Part shown: piece by piece, positions 27,698-37,598 of the stretch
Layout: every line of letters starts with the position of its first letter
Position numbering within the stretch: position 1 is the first letter of the stretch
Source: CAVQTK01 sp963716455
GTDB taxonomy: Bacteria > Pseudomonadota > Gammaproteobacteria > Coxiellales > Coxiellaceae
Reading direction: 5' to 3'
Length of the DNA: 64,000 nt
Assembly (NCBI GenBank): GCA_963716455.1
Contig: CAVQTK010000011.1
Coordinates: forward strand, 1 to 64,000
Made by a program: the position numbers and the translations under genes
Notes under the pieces: model-generated
What the model was told of the DNA's origin: nothing
The model's input: the letters and a program-made list of their open reading frames with translations, nothing else
Databases searched by the model: none

Positions 27698-28612
27698 ATG
27701 AGACACCTATTAAATATTAGTGATTTAAATCGCGTTAAAATCCAAAATTTACTGGATCGTGCCGATCAGCTGCTAACTTCAGTAGTGGAACAGGATGGGC
27801 AATTAGAAGTCCTATCTGGACAAGTGATCACTAACTTATTTTTTGAGCCCAGTACTCGCACCCAATATTCTTTTACGATCGCTGCTCAGCGTTTAGGCGC
27901 TTTAGTTATTAACCCACAAATGAATCAAATGTCTTTGTTGAAAGGAGAATCCTTACTAGACACTTTGCAAACTTTTGTGGCGATGGGAACCCGTTTGTTC
28001 GTGATTCGGCATAGTGAAGAAGGCCTAGTGGGAAGGTTGGCGAATGATCTTAAAGATCAAGTAGTCATTATAAACGGGGGGGATGGGGTTAATCAGCATC
28101 CTACTCAAGCTCTTTTAGATTTACTTACCATACAACAATATAAAACAGAATTTCAATCCCTCTGTGTTGCCATTATTGGTGATATTATCCATTCTCGAGT
28201 AGCTAAATCACTTATTAAAGGTTTACAAATCATGGGGGTGAGTCAGATTCGCTTAATTGGTCCTCCTGAATTTTTACCAAAGGATCCTCGGGAATCAAAT
28301 ATAAAGATGTTTTCAAAAATAACTGAAGGATTAAATGAGGTAGATGTAGTAGTGGCTTTACGTATTCAACGCGAGCGTATGCAAACCACATCATTTCCCG
28401 ATCCAATGCAATTTTTTAATCAGTATGGATTAACTACAGAGCGTTTGACTTACGCCCGACCCGATGCCATAGTGCTTCATCCTGGACCAATAAATCGGGA
28501 AATTGAAATTGCTTCATCGGTTGCAGATGGACCTAAAGCGGTTTTTTTACAACAAATTAAAAATGGTGTGGCTATGCGTATGGCCATTCTAGAGTGGTTA
28601 TTAGTTAAGTAA
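27698..28612 (+). CDS. pyrB: Aspartate carbamoyltransferase catalytic subunit
   Basis: PyrB condenses carbamoyl phosphate and aspartate in pyrimidine synthesis. The carbamoyl phosphate site is FFEPSTRTQYSF, then HPTQALLDLL and the late HPGPINREIEI. At about 304 aa it is a standard catalytic chain of the type without a PyrI partner; no pyrI follows. A TTG three codons upstream (27689) could also start it. It is 25 bases after ruvX and ten before a ParB-like gene. Confidence 0.95.
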   Translation: MRHLLNISDLNRVKIQNLLDRADQLLTSVVEQDGQLEVLSGQVITNLFFEPSTRTQYSFTIAAQRLGALVINPQMNQMSLLKGESLLDTLQTFVAMGTRLFVIRHSEEGLVGRLANDLKDQVVIINGGDGVNQHPTQALLDLLTIQQYKTEFQSLCVAIIGDIIHSRVAKSLIKGLQIMGVSQIRLIGPPEFLPKDPRESNIKMFSKITEGLNEVDVVVALRIQRERMQTTSFPDPMQFFNQYGLTTERLTYARPDAIVLHPGPINREIEIASSVADGPKAVFLQQIKNGVAMRMAILEWLLVK

Positions 28613-28621
28613 TTAGTTAAT

Positions 28622-29428
28622 GTGAAAACTCATCCCCTTTTTAGTCAAATTCCTATCGAACAATTACACAGCGGTCGTTATCAACCTCGGCGAGACTTTA
28701 ACCCCGAGGCTTTGGAAGAATTGGGTAAATCCATTCGTTCTAGTGGATTGATTCAACCGATAGTAGTTCGCCGCAGCAGTGAAAATTCTTATGAAATTAT
28801 TGCTGGGGAGAGACGTTGGCGAGCAGCTCAAATAGTTGGATTAGAAACAGTGCCCTGTTTAATTAACAATTATACCGACGAACAAGCTGCAGCTGTAACT
28901 ACCATCGAAAATATTCAACGTAAGAATTTAAATCCAATCGAAGAAGCGCAATCTTTTCAGCGGTTGATAGATGATTTTCATTATTTACATGAAGAAGTGG
29001 CGGCGATAGTAGGAAAATCTCGAGTGCAAGTTACTAATTGTTTGCGGTTGTTACGTTTGGACGAACGAATTCAACAATGGCTAATTACCGGCGTACTTAG
29101 CGAAGGACATGGGAAAACATTAGCGAGCTTGACACAATCTTCGCAATTTGAATTGGCGCGATGCTGTGTAGAACAAGCATGGTCAGTAAGAAGATTAGAA
29201 CAGGAAGTTAAAAGTCATCAGATATCTGAAAAAAAATTTCCATCCCCGCAATCCAGTGGAAATGCAGATCTTATGCGCTTAGAAAGAGTTATTTCTGATC
29301 AATTAGGCGCTAAGGTGAAAGTCACCACAGACAATGCCACTAAAGGTGGTTGGCTTAATATCCAATTTTATGATAATGATACTTTGGCAGGGTTGTTGGA
29401 AAAAATAGGTATCAAAGAAGAACTTTAA
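28622..29428 (+). CDS. Second ParB/Spo0J-family DNA-binding protein
   Basis: The 268-aa protein has ParB box I (SGRYQPRRDFNPEALEELGK), box II (GERRWRAAQ) and a helix-turn-helix (LHEEVAAIVGKSRVQVTNCLRL). It resembles the ParB at 9932 throughout but is shorter at the N-terminus and starts with GTG. No parA lies beside it. It sits ten bases after pyrB, so it may be cotranscribed. It could be a nucleoid-occlusion-type (Noc-like) or duplicated partition protein; the sequence does not decide. Confidence 0.88.
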   Translation: MKTHPLFSQIPIEQLHSGRYQPRRDFNPEALEELGKSIRSSGLIQPIVVRRSSENSYEIIAGERRWRAAQIVGLETVPCLINNYTDEQAAAVTTIENIQRKNLNPIEEAQSFQRLIDDFHYLHEEVAAIVGKSRVQVTNCLRLLRLDERIQQWLITGVLSEGHGKTLASLTQSSQFELARCCVEQAWSVRRLEQEVKSHQISEKKFPSPQSSGNADLMRLERVISDQLGAKVKVTTDNATKGGWLNIQFYDNDTLAGLLEKIGIKEEL

Positions 29429-29441
29429 ATCATGACAGCCA

Positions 29442-31600
29442 TTACACAGGTTCCAGTTTAGCAAAACTAGCAACCAACCATTTAGCACCATACTGATCGA
29501 ATTGTACCTGTATCCGAGTATGCTCTCCTTGTCCTTCATAATTAATAATAATGCCGTTGCCAAATTTGGCATGTTTAACCCGTTGGCCTAAATTTAATCC
29601 CATCAAGTTTACTTCACTGGTGGCTTTTCGTGTTGGAATTGATATTGGCTTTGAGACTTGAACAGTAGGTCGGATGACCTCAATTAATTCGGAAGGTACT
29701 TCGGTAATGAATCGAGAAGGGGCGTTAAATTTTTCCATTCCATGAATGTATCGTGATGCTGCGTGGGTGAAGTATAATTTTTGCATAGCTCGCGTCATAC
29801 CTACATAACATAAACGCCGCTCTTCTTCTAAACCATTGCTGGATTCCAGAGACATTTTATGGGGAAATAATTCTTCTTCCATGCCAGCGATGAACACCAC
29901 TGGAAATTCTAATCCTTTTGCTGCATGTAAAGTCATCAAGTTAACACAATCAGCGTATGCAGGGGCTTGGCCTTCGCCGGTTTCTAGAGCAACATGGGCA
30001 AGGAATCCATCCAACATCGAAAAATTTTCTATTTCTTCTTCCCGAGGAGAAATTGACGCGTGGCAGTTACCAATTCCTCAAGGTTTTCTATACGAGAGAT
30101 GCCTTTTTCCGTTTTGTCTTTTTGATAATGAGCTATTAAGCCACTGGCTTGTAATAAATAATCGGTTTTTTCATCTAAAGTTTGGGTTTTCGTTTTTTGA
30201 TCAATGTCATCTATTAAGTGTAAAAATTGTTGTAAAGCGTTTTGTGCGCGGGCAGCTAATTTATGTTCAGCAATAAGTTGCTTGGCGCCGACCCATAAGG
30301 AAAGATGATTGGTTTTTGCTGTCTCACGTACCACATTTAAGGTGGCTTCGCCAATGCCACGGACGGGTAAATTCACTATGCGTTCAAATGCAGCATCATC
30401 ATGTCGATTAGCTAATAGGCGCATGTAAGCTAATGCATCTTTAATTTCTGCGCGTTCAAAAAACTTTAATCCTCCATAAATATGGTAGGCGATACGCGCA
30501 TCAATCAAGCGTTCTTCTAAAATACGTGATTGCGCATTGGAACGATATAAAATAGCGACATCACGATAAGCATAACCTTGTCGAACTAACTCTACCAAAG
30601 TAGACACAATATATTGTGCTTCGTCTCGTTCATTATAGGCAGAATACAAAGTAATAAGTTGACCACCCGAATCGTGAGTCCACAAATTTTTGCCTAAACG
30701 GTTACGATTGCGTGCGATTACGGCGTTAGCTGCTTGTAAAATAATGTTAGTAGAACGATAATTTTGTTCTAAGCGAATCGTTTTATAGGTTGGAAAGTCT
30801 CGACCAAAGCGATGTATGTTTTCAATTTTTGCTCCTCGCCAACTGTAAATTGATTGGTCATCGTCTCCTACAGCCATTATCCAGCCATTATTGCCTGCTA
30901 AAATTCGCAACCAATTATATTGGATAGTATTTGTATCTTGAAATTCATCCACCAATATATGCTGAAATCGTTGTTGATAATGATTTTTAATTTCATCATT
31001 TTGCTGAAGCAACTCTAAGGAACGTAATAACAATTCGGCAAAATCTACTGAACCACTTTGCTGGCATAATGCTTCGTATTCTTTATATACACGATGCAGG
31101 ATCTGATCGAAGTAAGTTTCTGTAGAATCAGAAGGCAAAGGACGATGGCCTTCCTCTTTATTTTTATTAATAAACCATTGTGATTGTTTGGCGGGCCATT
31201 GCGCTTCATCTAGATTTAAATTTTTGTGAATTCGACGGATGAGGCGTAATTGATCATCAGCATCTAATATTTGGAAAGATTGAGGCAGTTGTGCTGCCTG
31301 CCAGTGTTGCCGCAATAAACGATGTGCTAAACCATGAAAAGTTCCTACCCACATGCCACTTAAAGAGGTACCAAGTATCCCTTCTATCCGTCCAGACATT
31401 TCGTATGCTGCTTTATTGGTAAAAGTAACGGCCAGAATTGCGCGGGGTGAAACGTGTTCATGGATCATTAGCCAAGCAATACGGTGTACTAACACTCTAG
31501 TTTTACCACTTCCTGCTCCGGCCAGTACCAATAGGTGCCCGGGAGTTGCAGAGACTGCTTCGCGTTGAGCGGGATTAAGAGATTGTAATAACATATCCAT
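29442..31600 (-). CDS. uvrD: DNA helicase II (UvrD/PcrA/Rep family), one frame break
   Basis: This superfamily 1 helicase acts in repair. The N-terminal part (31600-30029) has Walker A AGAGSGKTRVL, DEFQDTN and VGDDDQSIYSWRGA. A frame change near 30050, in the run encoding ATRQF, leads to the second part (to 29442), with LMTLHAAKGLEFPVVFI, EEERRLCYVGMTRA and a Tudor-like tail. One extra T in TTTC restores the frame as ATRQFSPREEEIENF. The start at MDMLLQSLNPAQREAV is preferred over ORF starts further up. I call uvrD from the C-terminal Tudor-like domain. Confidence 0.88.
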
Positions 31601-31797
31601 TGGATAATTGTAACGATTAAGTGTCTTATACACAAATGACCAAGGTTCATTTTGCAGATTACGAGTCACGGCTACAGTTTGCAGCATATGAAAGTAGAAA
31701 ATGGGTACCTGGATAAAAAAAATTCTAGCCATCACGAATCAAATACCATAAAATATCTTTGCCTGCAATCCTGTCCTGCAAAAAGGGAAGTCACGAC

Positions 31798-32325
31798 ATG
31801 ACTATTAGAAGTTTTGTGGATCTTAAACCACAAATTGCACCATCTGTTTATATTGATGACACAGCCTTGGTTATTGGCGATGTGACCATAGAAAAAGAGA
31901 GTTCAGTGTGGCCCATGGCAGTTTTACGAGGTGATATCAATAGCATTCATATTGGCAAACGTAGCAATATTCAAGATGGCACCATTGTCCATGTCACCCA
32001 TGCTAGTGCTTATTATCCGGATGGGTATAAAGTTTGGGTAGGCGATGATGTCACAATAGGACACCGCTGTATTTTACATGGGTGTCGTTTGGCTGATCAT
32101 TGTTTAGTTGGAATGGGCGTTTGCTTGATGGATGGGGTGCAAGTTGAATCTCATGTTATTATTGGAGCGGGCAGCTTAGTTCCTCCCGGAAAAATACTCA
32201 CAGGAGGTTATTTGTGGTTAGGTTCACCAGCTCGACGCTCTCGAAAGTTAACTGCTGAAGAATTAGAATATCTCACCTATTCAGCTAATTATTATGTTAA
32301 GTTAAAAAATAGACACAAATCGTAA
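31798..32325 (+). CDS. Gamma-class carbonic anhydrase-like protein (YrdA)
   Basis: The 175-aa left-handed beta-helix protein has hexapeptide repeats throughout (for example VIGDVTIEKESSVWP and IGHRCILHGC). Metal-ligand histidines are present in VHVTHAS and IGHRCILHG. YrdA-like proteins bind zinc; their enzymatic activity varies. The ATG at 31798 follows AAAGGGAAG and matches the family start. An upstream in-frame ATG at 31759 would add 13 unlike residues. It is divergent from uvrD. Confidence 0.88.
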   Translation: MTIRSFVDLKPQIAPSVYIDDTALVIGDVTIEKESSVWPMAVLRGDINSIHIGKRSNIQDGTIVHVTHASAYYPDGYKVWVGDDVTIGHRCILHGCRLADHCLVGMGVCLMDGVQVESHVIIGAGSLVPPGKILTGGYLWLGSPARRSRKLTAEELEYLTYSANYYVKLKNRHKS

Positions 32326-32369
32326 TAGGTCAATTGAGATTTTCCTTTCATAATGGGCAACAAAATTAT

Positions 32370-33800
32370 TTACCGTGCAATAATTAAAAATCGACAAATT
32401 TTATCTTCCATGCGTTTATAAAGGTGTAAGGGATCTTCTAAGCCATTGGTCATTATTACGAAAACTATCAAGCCGTTATGACGAGTTTTCATATAACCAG
32501 CTAGAGCACTTATCCCTTTCATTGTTCCAGTTTTAGCGTGAATAGGTTCTCCTTTGGCTATAGTACCCAGGCGTCCTCCTAAAGTGCCATCTTTCCCGGC
32601 AATAGGTAATGCAATCCATAAATCGGGTTCCACTAGGGGTTGTTGATAGGCATAATGCAATAGTTTAGCTAATTGACGAGGGGTCACTAAGTTTAAACGA
32701 GATAATCCTGCCCCATCAGACAAATGGGTTTGACTAAAGTCTATGTTTGCAGGTTTTGCTAAAATTTCTTTAATCGCTTTTAACCCATTTTCCCATGTGC
32801 CTTGAGTGTGATAATAAACTGCACCAATTTGCTTTAATAAAGAGTTAGTGTAGAGATTATCAGATTCTTTAAGCATTGCTTTGATAAGTTGACTAAGAGG
32901 TGCAGACATATGCACCGCTAAAGTTCCGGCATTTAGTGGGGTTACTTGTAATTGAATGTCCCCATTAAAATAAATTTGATTCTTTTTTAAGAAATTGGTA
33001 ATTAAAATTTTAGCATAAGGCACGGGATCTCTTAATGCTAAAGCAAAATACTGCTGACCATGAATTTTAGGTAAGCACCCGCCTATTTTATAATTGTTAT
33101 TATCATCACTGTGGACTTCTAGTGGACAGTCTTGGCGATAGCGAGCACTGGTTATAGTGTTATTTTGAACTTGTACTACATCATCGGGCAAGCTGGTATG
33201 TATAATTCCTGGTTGGCCATTGCGGTTAGTTGGAGTTACTGTTAATCCAAATCGGTTTTCATTGATAATAATTGCATTGATGGGTGCTGCAAAGTCAAAA
33301 CTTAAATCATGTATCAGCCAGCCAGGAGCATAAGAAGCGAGCCCGTAAGTACTATTGTCGATATATATATTACCATTTAGTTTAGAAATCCCTTGGGCCT
33401 TCAATTCATTTAATAACCCACTGAGATGCCACCGTTTTAAAGAAGGATCACCAGTAAATTGAATGTATAAGTCTCCATTTAAAATACCATCCTTAATATT
33501 TCCGGTATAGCGTAGACGTGTTTCAAATTGATAATTAGATTTTAAGAAGGCTAGACCTGCTATTGCAACAAAAAGCTTATTGACACTTGCTGGTGTAAAA
33601 AGATTATCCGCATTATGTTGATAAAGAATTTTACCACTCTCAACGGCTTGTACAATTATGCCCACATTAGCGTTCGCAGGAGCTTTTCTTAAAATAGCTT
33701 CAACGCCAGGTTGAAGGGGAAGCTCGACTGCTAGGGCGCAAGGGCTAAAGGCTATTAATAACCCAAACCAAAGACTATAAAAATGCCTAATATTCTTCAC
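32370..33800 (-). CDS. dacB: D-alanyl-D-alanine carboxypeptidase/endopeptidase (PBP4 type)
   Basis: This periplasmic class C penicillin-binding protein has 476 aa and a signal peptide (to about residue 24, CALAVELP). The serine active site is TPASVNKLF (SxxK), the second motif is KESDNLYTN (SxN), and the third is HAKTGTMKG (KTG). It trims peptidoglycan cross-links. A large insert between SxxK and SxN is typical of DacB. It stands alone on the minus strand. Confidence 0.92.
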   Translation of the reverse strand: MKNIRHFYSLWFGLLIAFSPCALAVELPLQPGVEAILRKAPANANVGIIVQAVESGKILYQHNADNLFTPASVNKLFVAIAGLAFLKSNYQFETRLRYTGNIKDGILNGDLYIQFTGDPSLKRWHLSGLLNELKAQGISKLNGNIYIDNSTYGLASYAPGWLIHDLSFDFAAPINAIIINENRFGLTVTPTNRNGQPGIIHTSLPDDVVQVQNNTITSARYRQDCPLEVHSDDNNNYKIGGCLPKIHGQQYFALALRDPVPYAKILITNFLKKNQIYFNGDIQLQVTPLNAGTLAVHMSAPLSQLIKAMLKESDNLYTNSLLKQIGAVYYHTQGTWENGLKAIKEILAKPANIDFSQTHLSDGAGLSRLNLVTPRQLAKLLHYAYQQPLVEPDLWIALPIAGKDGTLGGRLGTIAKGEPIHAKTGTMKGISALAGYMKTRHNGLIVFVIMTNGLEDPLHLYKRMEDKICRFLIIAR

Positions 33801-33991
33801 ATTTATCCTATGGGGTGCACACCCAATTTTAATGGGCTATCACTTATAAATATATATGCAATTTTAATTTTAGCATCATTAAATGATTTATTGTAGAAAA
33901 TGAGGTGTTCATAGCATCGATAGGTATCAAAAAATAAATTTGATTTAAGGATAAGCTTTAAACTAGGAAGTTGGCCTCCTGCAGACAATTT

Positions 33992-34102
33992 ATGCGTCTT
34001 TTAGTTTTATTTTTGGGGATAACTTTTTGTTCACTACTTTATTTCTTTTTTATCCTTGTGACTACCGGAGGCATGACTTACATAATAAAAAAGAAATATT
34101 AA
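33992..34102 (+). CDS. Possible 36-residue membrane peptide
   Basis: In the 33801-34248 gap this frame encodes a strongly hydrophobic peptide, MRLLVLFLGITFCSLLYFFF, then a short polar tail ending KKKY. It would be a single-pass small membrane protein. The ribosome binding site is poor and AT-rich DNA often gives such frames, so support is weak. The rest of the gap holds repeat fragments near 34155-34235. Confidence 0.2.
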   Translation: MRLLVLFLGITFCSLLYFFFILVTTGGMTYIIKKKY

Positions 34103-34154
34103 GGGAATCTTAAAATTAAATTTAAATTAAATAAAATTTTAAAGAAACTGAATT

Positions 34155-34235
34155 TATTTCCTGACTTCTTTCTAAACTTCGTTTTTCAGTTGCAGAATTT
34201 AGGATTATAGTCATTGCGAACGCGCTTGCGAAAGT
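34155..34235. repeat. Repeat fragments upstream of the aroB end (families 1 and 2)
   Basis: GACTTCTTTCTAAACTTCG resembles the family 1 left end. TGCAGAATTTAGGATTAT recurs exactly near 50090. GTCATTGCGAACGCGCTTGC resembles family 2. Several decayed repeats appear to be nested here. Confidence 0.45.
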
Positions 34236-34248
34236 TTGAGGCTCCCTC

Positions 34249-35337
34249 CTAAACGCTTCTTACACAATATTTAGTAATAATTTCTTGCAAAATAGTATTT
34301 TCCTCAACCGAATGAATTGTGGCTTGCCCGATTTTAGGTAAAAGTACTAGCCGTAGTTGATTTGCAAGAATCTTTTTATCTTTATACATCATCGTAATTA
34401 ATTGTGTGGGATCTAAGGTAGTTGGTAATTCGGTAGGTAGTCCTATTTGCTTAATGAGGTTGAAAATTCGCTCAAATTCACAGATGGGTAATCCCAAAAA
34501 TTGTTTGGATAGATCAGCTGCTAGTATCATTCCCATGGCTACGGCTTCGCCATGAAGCCACTCATTATAATGAAAATAACGCTCTATCGCATGGCCAAAA
34601 GTATGCCCAAAATTAAGTAAAGCCCGAAGATGACGTTCAGTCAGGTCTTGTTCAACTATATGACATTTAATTTGACAAGCACGTTTCAAGACTATAAGAA
34701 GTGTTGGTAAATGTCTGTTTAATATTTGGGTAAAATTTTCTTCCAGATACCGAAAAAACGCTTCATCTATTATCAAAGCTATCTTGATAATTTCTGCTAT
34801 ACCAGAACGAAATTGTCTTTCTGGCAATGTGTTTAAAGTATTAATATCAATTATGACTGCTTGTGGCTGATGAAAAAATCCAATCAAATTTTTGCCTTGG
34901 GGATGATTGATAGCTGTTTTACCACCAATAGAGGCATCTGCTTGAGCCAATAAAGTTGTGGGAATAGGAATAAAAGCGACTCCTCGGTGAAAACATGCTG
35001 CAGCAAATCCCGCAGTATCACTCACTACCCCACCACCTAAAGCAATGACAGTTGTATCACGATGATGATCTTTGCTTATCAAATCATCTAAAATGTTTTG
35101 TACACTCGCAAAGGTTTTATAAAGTTCACCATCGGGCAAAATCATATAGTCACAATGCCAACTCCTCAATCCTTTAATGAGTGGTTCTAAGTAAAGGGGG
35201 GCCACAGTTTCATTGGTAACAATCATTACTCGATGATGAGCTAGATGGGGAGAAAGTAATGAAGGTTGTTCTAGTAATCCTTCCCCAATATAAATAGGAT
35301 ATTGACCGTCATTATGATGTACAATTATTTGTTCCAT
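34249..35337 (-). CDS. aroB: 3-dehydroquinate synthase
   Basis: AroB makes 3-dehydroquinate from DAHP in the shikimate pathway, with NAD and a divalent metal. The 362-aa protein contains the NAD motif GGGVVSDTAGFAAACFHRG, the lysine motif IGGKTAINHPQGKNLIG, and metal histidines in NFGHTFGHAIER. It overlaps aroK by 13 bases in the usual aroK-aroB order. Confidence 0.95.
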   Translation of the reverse strand: MEQIIVHHNDGQYPIYIGEGLLEQPSLLSPHLAHHRVMIVTNETVAPLYLEPLIKGLRSWHCDYMILPDGELYKTFASVQNILDDLISKDHHRDTTVIALGGGVVSDTAGFAAACFHRGVAFIPIPTTLLAQADASIGGKTAINHPQGKNLIGFFHQPQAVIIDINTLNTLPERQFRSGIAEIIKIALIIDEAFFRYLEENFTQILNRHLPTLLIVLKRACQIKCHIVEQDLTERHLRALLNFGHTFGHAIERYFHYNEWLHGEAVAMGMILAADLSKQFLGLPICEFERIFNLIKQIGLPTELPTTLDPTQLITMMYKDKKILANQLRLVLLPKIGQATIHSVEENTILQEIITKYCVRSV

Positions 35338-35870
35338 AGTTCTTTGTGTATTATATCTGTGTATATTTGATGTGCCAATAATTGAGGGTCTGTAAATTGC
35401 TCGGTATCATAAGTCAAATGAGCTAAAGATTGATACCAAAAATTGCGCTCATTATTTAGCTGTTCTAGCTTATCAAAAGGATTGTCCCCGGCAAGAAGGG
35501 GGCGATTGCAGAGCTCAGGTTGCAAACGCTTCCACTGAGTGGTCAAATAGACCTGCAAGTAGATCACTATTCCGCGAGAGAGTAAATTTTCTCGATTTTG
35601 TGAGAGAGTTACGCAGCCGCCACCTGTAGCTAAAACCAACCCATTCAATTGCGTTAATTCTTCAATTAATGCTGCTTCGCGTTGTCGAAAGCCTATCTCC
35701 TGTTCTAAATCAAAAATTGTATTGATGCTCATTTTAGAGCGTTGCTCAATTGCAGCATCAACATCGTAAAAGGGCAAATTAAACGTTTTGGCTAAGTGAT
35801 TACCCACAGTAGTTTTTCCTGCTCCCATTGGGCCAATTAAAAAGAGATTAGTTAAAGGAAAAACTTGCAT
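35325..35870 (-). CDS. aroK: Shikimate kinase
   Basis: AroK phosphorylates shikimate with ATP. The 181-aa protein has Walker A GPMGAGKTTVG, the shikimate site DVDAAIEQRSKMSINTIF, the FR.RE motif and LATGGGCV. CNRPLLAG is the lid region. It forms an operon with the downstream aroB. A family 1 palindromic element lies just upstream. Confidence 0.94.
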   Translation of the reverse strand: MQVFPLTNLFLIGPMGAGKTTVGNHLAKTFNLPFYDVDAAIEQRSKMSINTIFDLEQEIGFRQREAALIEELTQLNGLVLATGGGCVTLSQNRENLLSRGIVIYLQVYLTTQWKRLQPELCNRPLLAGDNPFDKLEQLNNERNFWYQSLAHLTYDTEQFTDPQLLAHQIYTDIIHKELWNK

Positions 35871-35935
35871 AGATTTAAACTAAACTACTAGTGTTAAAAA
35901 AGAAACGGTGAGTATATAATACCACTGAATAGATT

Positions 35936-36080
35936 AGATTTCTTTCGAAACCTTCGTCTTTTGGCCTACTGCTGCGTTGTGTTGCTTTCTGCGGTGCTCA
36001 TTTACTCGCATGTAAACTCCGGCTCCTCGAAAGCAACCCGCCTTGCATTAGACCAAAATACTGGGTTTTGAAAGAAGTCT
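35936..36080. repeat. Palindromic element family 1, intergenic copy
   Basis: A well-kept 145-bp copy runs from AGATTTCTTTCGAAACCTTC to GGGTTTTGAAAGAAGTCT. The interior includes GGCCTACTGCTGCGTTGTG, GCTCATTTACTCGCATGTAA and AACCCGCCTTGCATTAGACC. It separates aroK from the divergent SDR gene. Confidence 0.85.
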
Positions 36081-36124
36081 ATTGATCATGATGATCGAAA
36101 AAAAATTTTTATAGTGAAGAATGG

Positions 36125-36889
36125 ATGAAGTTTGCTCAATACCCTAGTTTACAGGAAAAGGTAGTTTTAATTACCGGTGGTGCTACAGGAATAGGTGCTT
36201 CGCTAGTTAAACATTTTACTTTGCAAGGTAGTCAAGTTGCCTTTATTGATATCGATGACGAAGCGGCAGAGTCCCTTTGTGCGCAATTGACTACAGATCA
36301 GTACGCCCGCCCCCTATACTTACACTGTGATTTAAATCATATCCCTTCTATCAAAATAGCTATTGAACAAGCTTATGAAGTATTTGGTAATATTAGTGTT
36401 CTGGTAAATAATGCTGCCAGTGATGTAAATCACACTACTTCTGAAGTGACCGAAGAGCAATGGGAAGAATTATTAAATATTAATTTGCGGCAGAAGTTTT
36501 TTTGTGCTCAATCGGTTATACCGATGATGGAAGAAAATGGAGGAGGCTCTATTATAAATATGGGGTCAAGCTGTTTTTTGCAACAACGTTTTCCTTCCTA
36601 TCCTTGTTATGTTATTGCTAAATCAGGGCTGATCGGATTAACTCGCTCTCTTGCTTGTGAGTTTGGTAAGAAAAATATACGGGTTAATAGTATTCTCCCG
36701 GGTTGGGTAATGACAGATCGGCAAGTGGCACGTGTCACCCCCGAGATTGAAGCTGCTTATTTGCTAGATCAATGCCTGAAAAAACGTATCTACCCAGAAG
36801 ACGTCGCTCAAATTGCATTATTTTTGGCGTCTGATGATAGTCAGATCATTACTAAACAATGTATTATTGCCGATGGGGGTCGTGCCTGA
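36125..36889 (+). CDS. Short-chain dehydrogenase/reductase
   Basis: This classical SDR has 254 aa: the cofactor motif TGGATGIGAS, the NNAASD strand, catalytic serine in NMGSSCFL and the YxxxK pair in CYVIAKSG. The DIDD after the second strand suggests NAD preference. The best-known relatives are 3-oxoacyl-ACP reductases and sugar or alcohol dehydrogenases; the substrate cannot be told. It abuts an O-methyltransferase gene with no gap, so the two likely act in one operon. Confidence 0.88.
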   Translation: MKFAQYPSLQEKVVLITGGATGIGASLVKHFTLQGSQVAFIDIDDEAAESLCAQLTTDQYARPLYLHCDLNHIPSIKIAIEQAYEVFGNISVLVNNAASDVNHTTSEVTEEQWEELLNINLRQKFFCAQSVIPMMEENGGGSIINMGSSCFLQQRFPSYPCYVIAKSGLIGLTRSLACEFGKKNIRVNSILPGWVMTDRQVARVTPEIEAAYLLDQCLKKRIYPEDVAQIALFLASDDSQIITKQCIIADGGRA

Positions 36890-37555
36890 ATGTCTTTGCG
36901 AACCTTAAATTTAAATCCAGCCCTTTATCAATATTACCGAAATCACGCTTTTTGCGAACCTGCTATTTTGGCTCAGGTAAGAGAATACACTGTGCAAAAA
37001 TTTGCTGATTTTGCAGAAATGCAAATTTCTCCTGAACAAGGTCAATTTATGCAATTGCTCATTCGTGCTATGCAAGCTACGAGAATATTAGAGTTAGGTA
37101 CATTTACCGGCTACAGTTCTTTGTGGATGGCTTTAGGCTTACCCGAAGAAGGTAAATTAATTACTTGTGATATTAATGCGGATACCACCCAGATTGCCTC
37201 GCAATTTTGGCAAACAGCGGGTTGTGCGCATAAGATAGTGTTAAAGCTTGGGCCTGCCCTTGAAACTCTAGATCAACTAATTACTAAAAAATCGCCCCCC
37301 TTTGATTTTATTTTTATTGATGCAGATAAAATAAATTATGATAGTTACTATGAAAAAAGTTTGGAATTGCTAAGATCGGGTGGGGTCATTGCCATTGACA
37401 ATGTCTTACAAGATGGCAAGGTGGCAGATTTGAGTAATCAAAGTCCTAACGTACTGGCTTTACGTCAATTAAATGAAAAATTGTTGCAAGATGAGCGTAT
37501 TATTTTAAATATGCTTCCCATAAGTGATGGGTTAACTTTAGCTTATAAGCATTAG
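36890..37555 (+). CDS. O-methyltransferase (family 3, caffeoyl-CoA OMT-like)
   Basis: The 221-aa SAM-dependent enzyme has motif I RILELGTFTGYSSLWMALGL, the acidic DINADTT, and the metal-binding FDFIFIDADKINYDSYYE with IAIDNVLQDGKV. These are typical of cation-dependent bacterial OMTs. Its acceptor, probably a catechol-like or other hydroxyl compound, is unknown. It starts immediately after the SDR stop. Confidence 0.88.
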   Translation: MSLRTLNLNPALYQYYRNHAFCEPAILAQVREYTVQKFADFAEMQISPEQGQFMQLLIRAMQATRILELGTFTGYSSLWMALGLPEEGKLITCDINADTTQIASQFWQTAGCAHKIVLKLGPALETLDQLITKKSPPFDFIFIDADKINYDSYYEKSLELLRSGGVIAIDNVLQDGKVADLSNQSPNVLALRQLNEKLLQDERIILNMLPISDGLTLAYKH

Positions 37556-37598
37556 TTATAACCCATCACTTTGTCGAAGTGGCGGTTATTGGAAATAA

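Noticed and set aside
29836..30276. Plus-strand frames opposite uvrD
   Set aside because: They are antisense to conserved helicase motifs, which account for the open frames.
33803..33988. A 61-codon minus-strand frame upstream of dacB
   Set aside because: No ribosome binding site, no recognisable protein pattern, AT-rich DNA.
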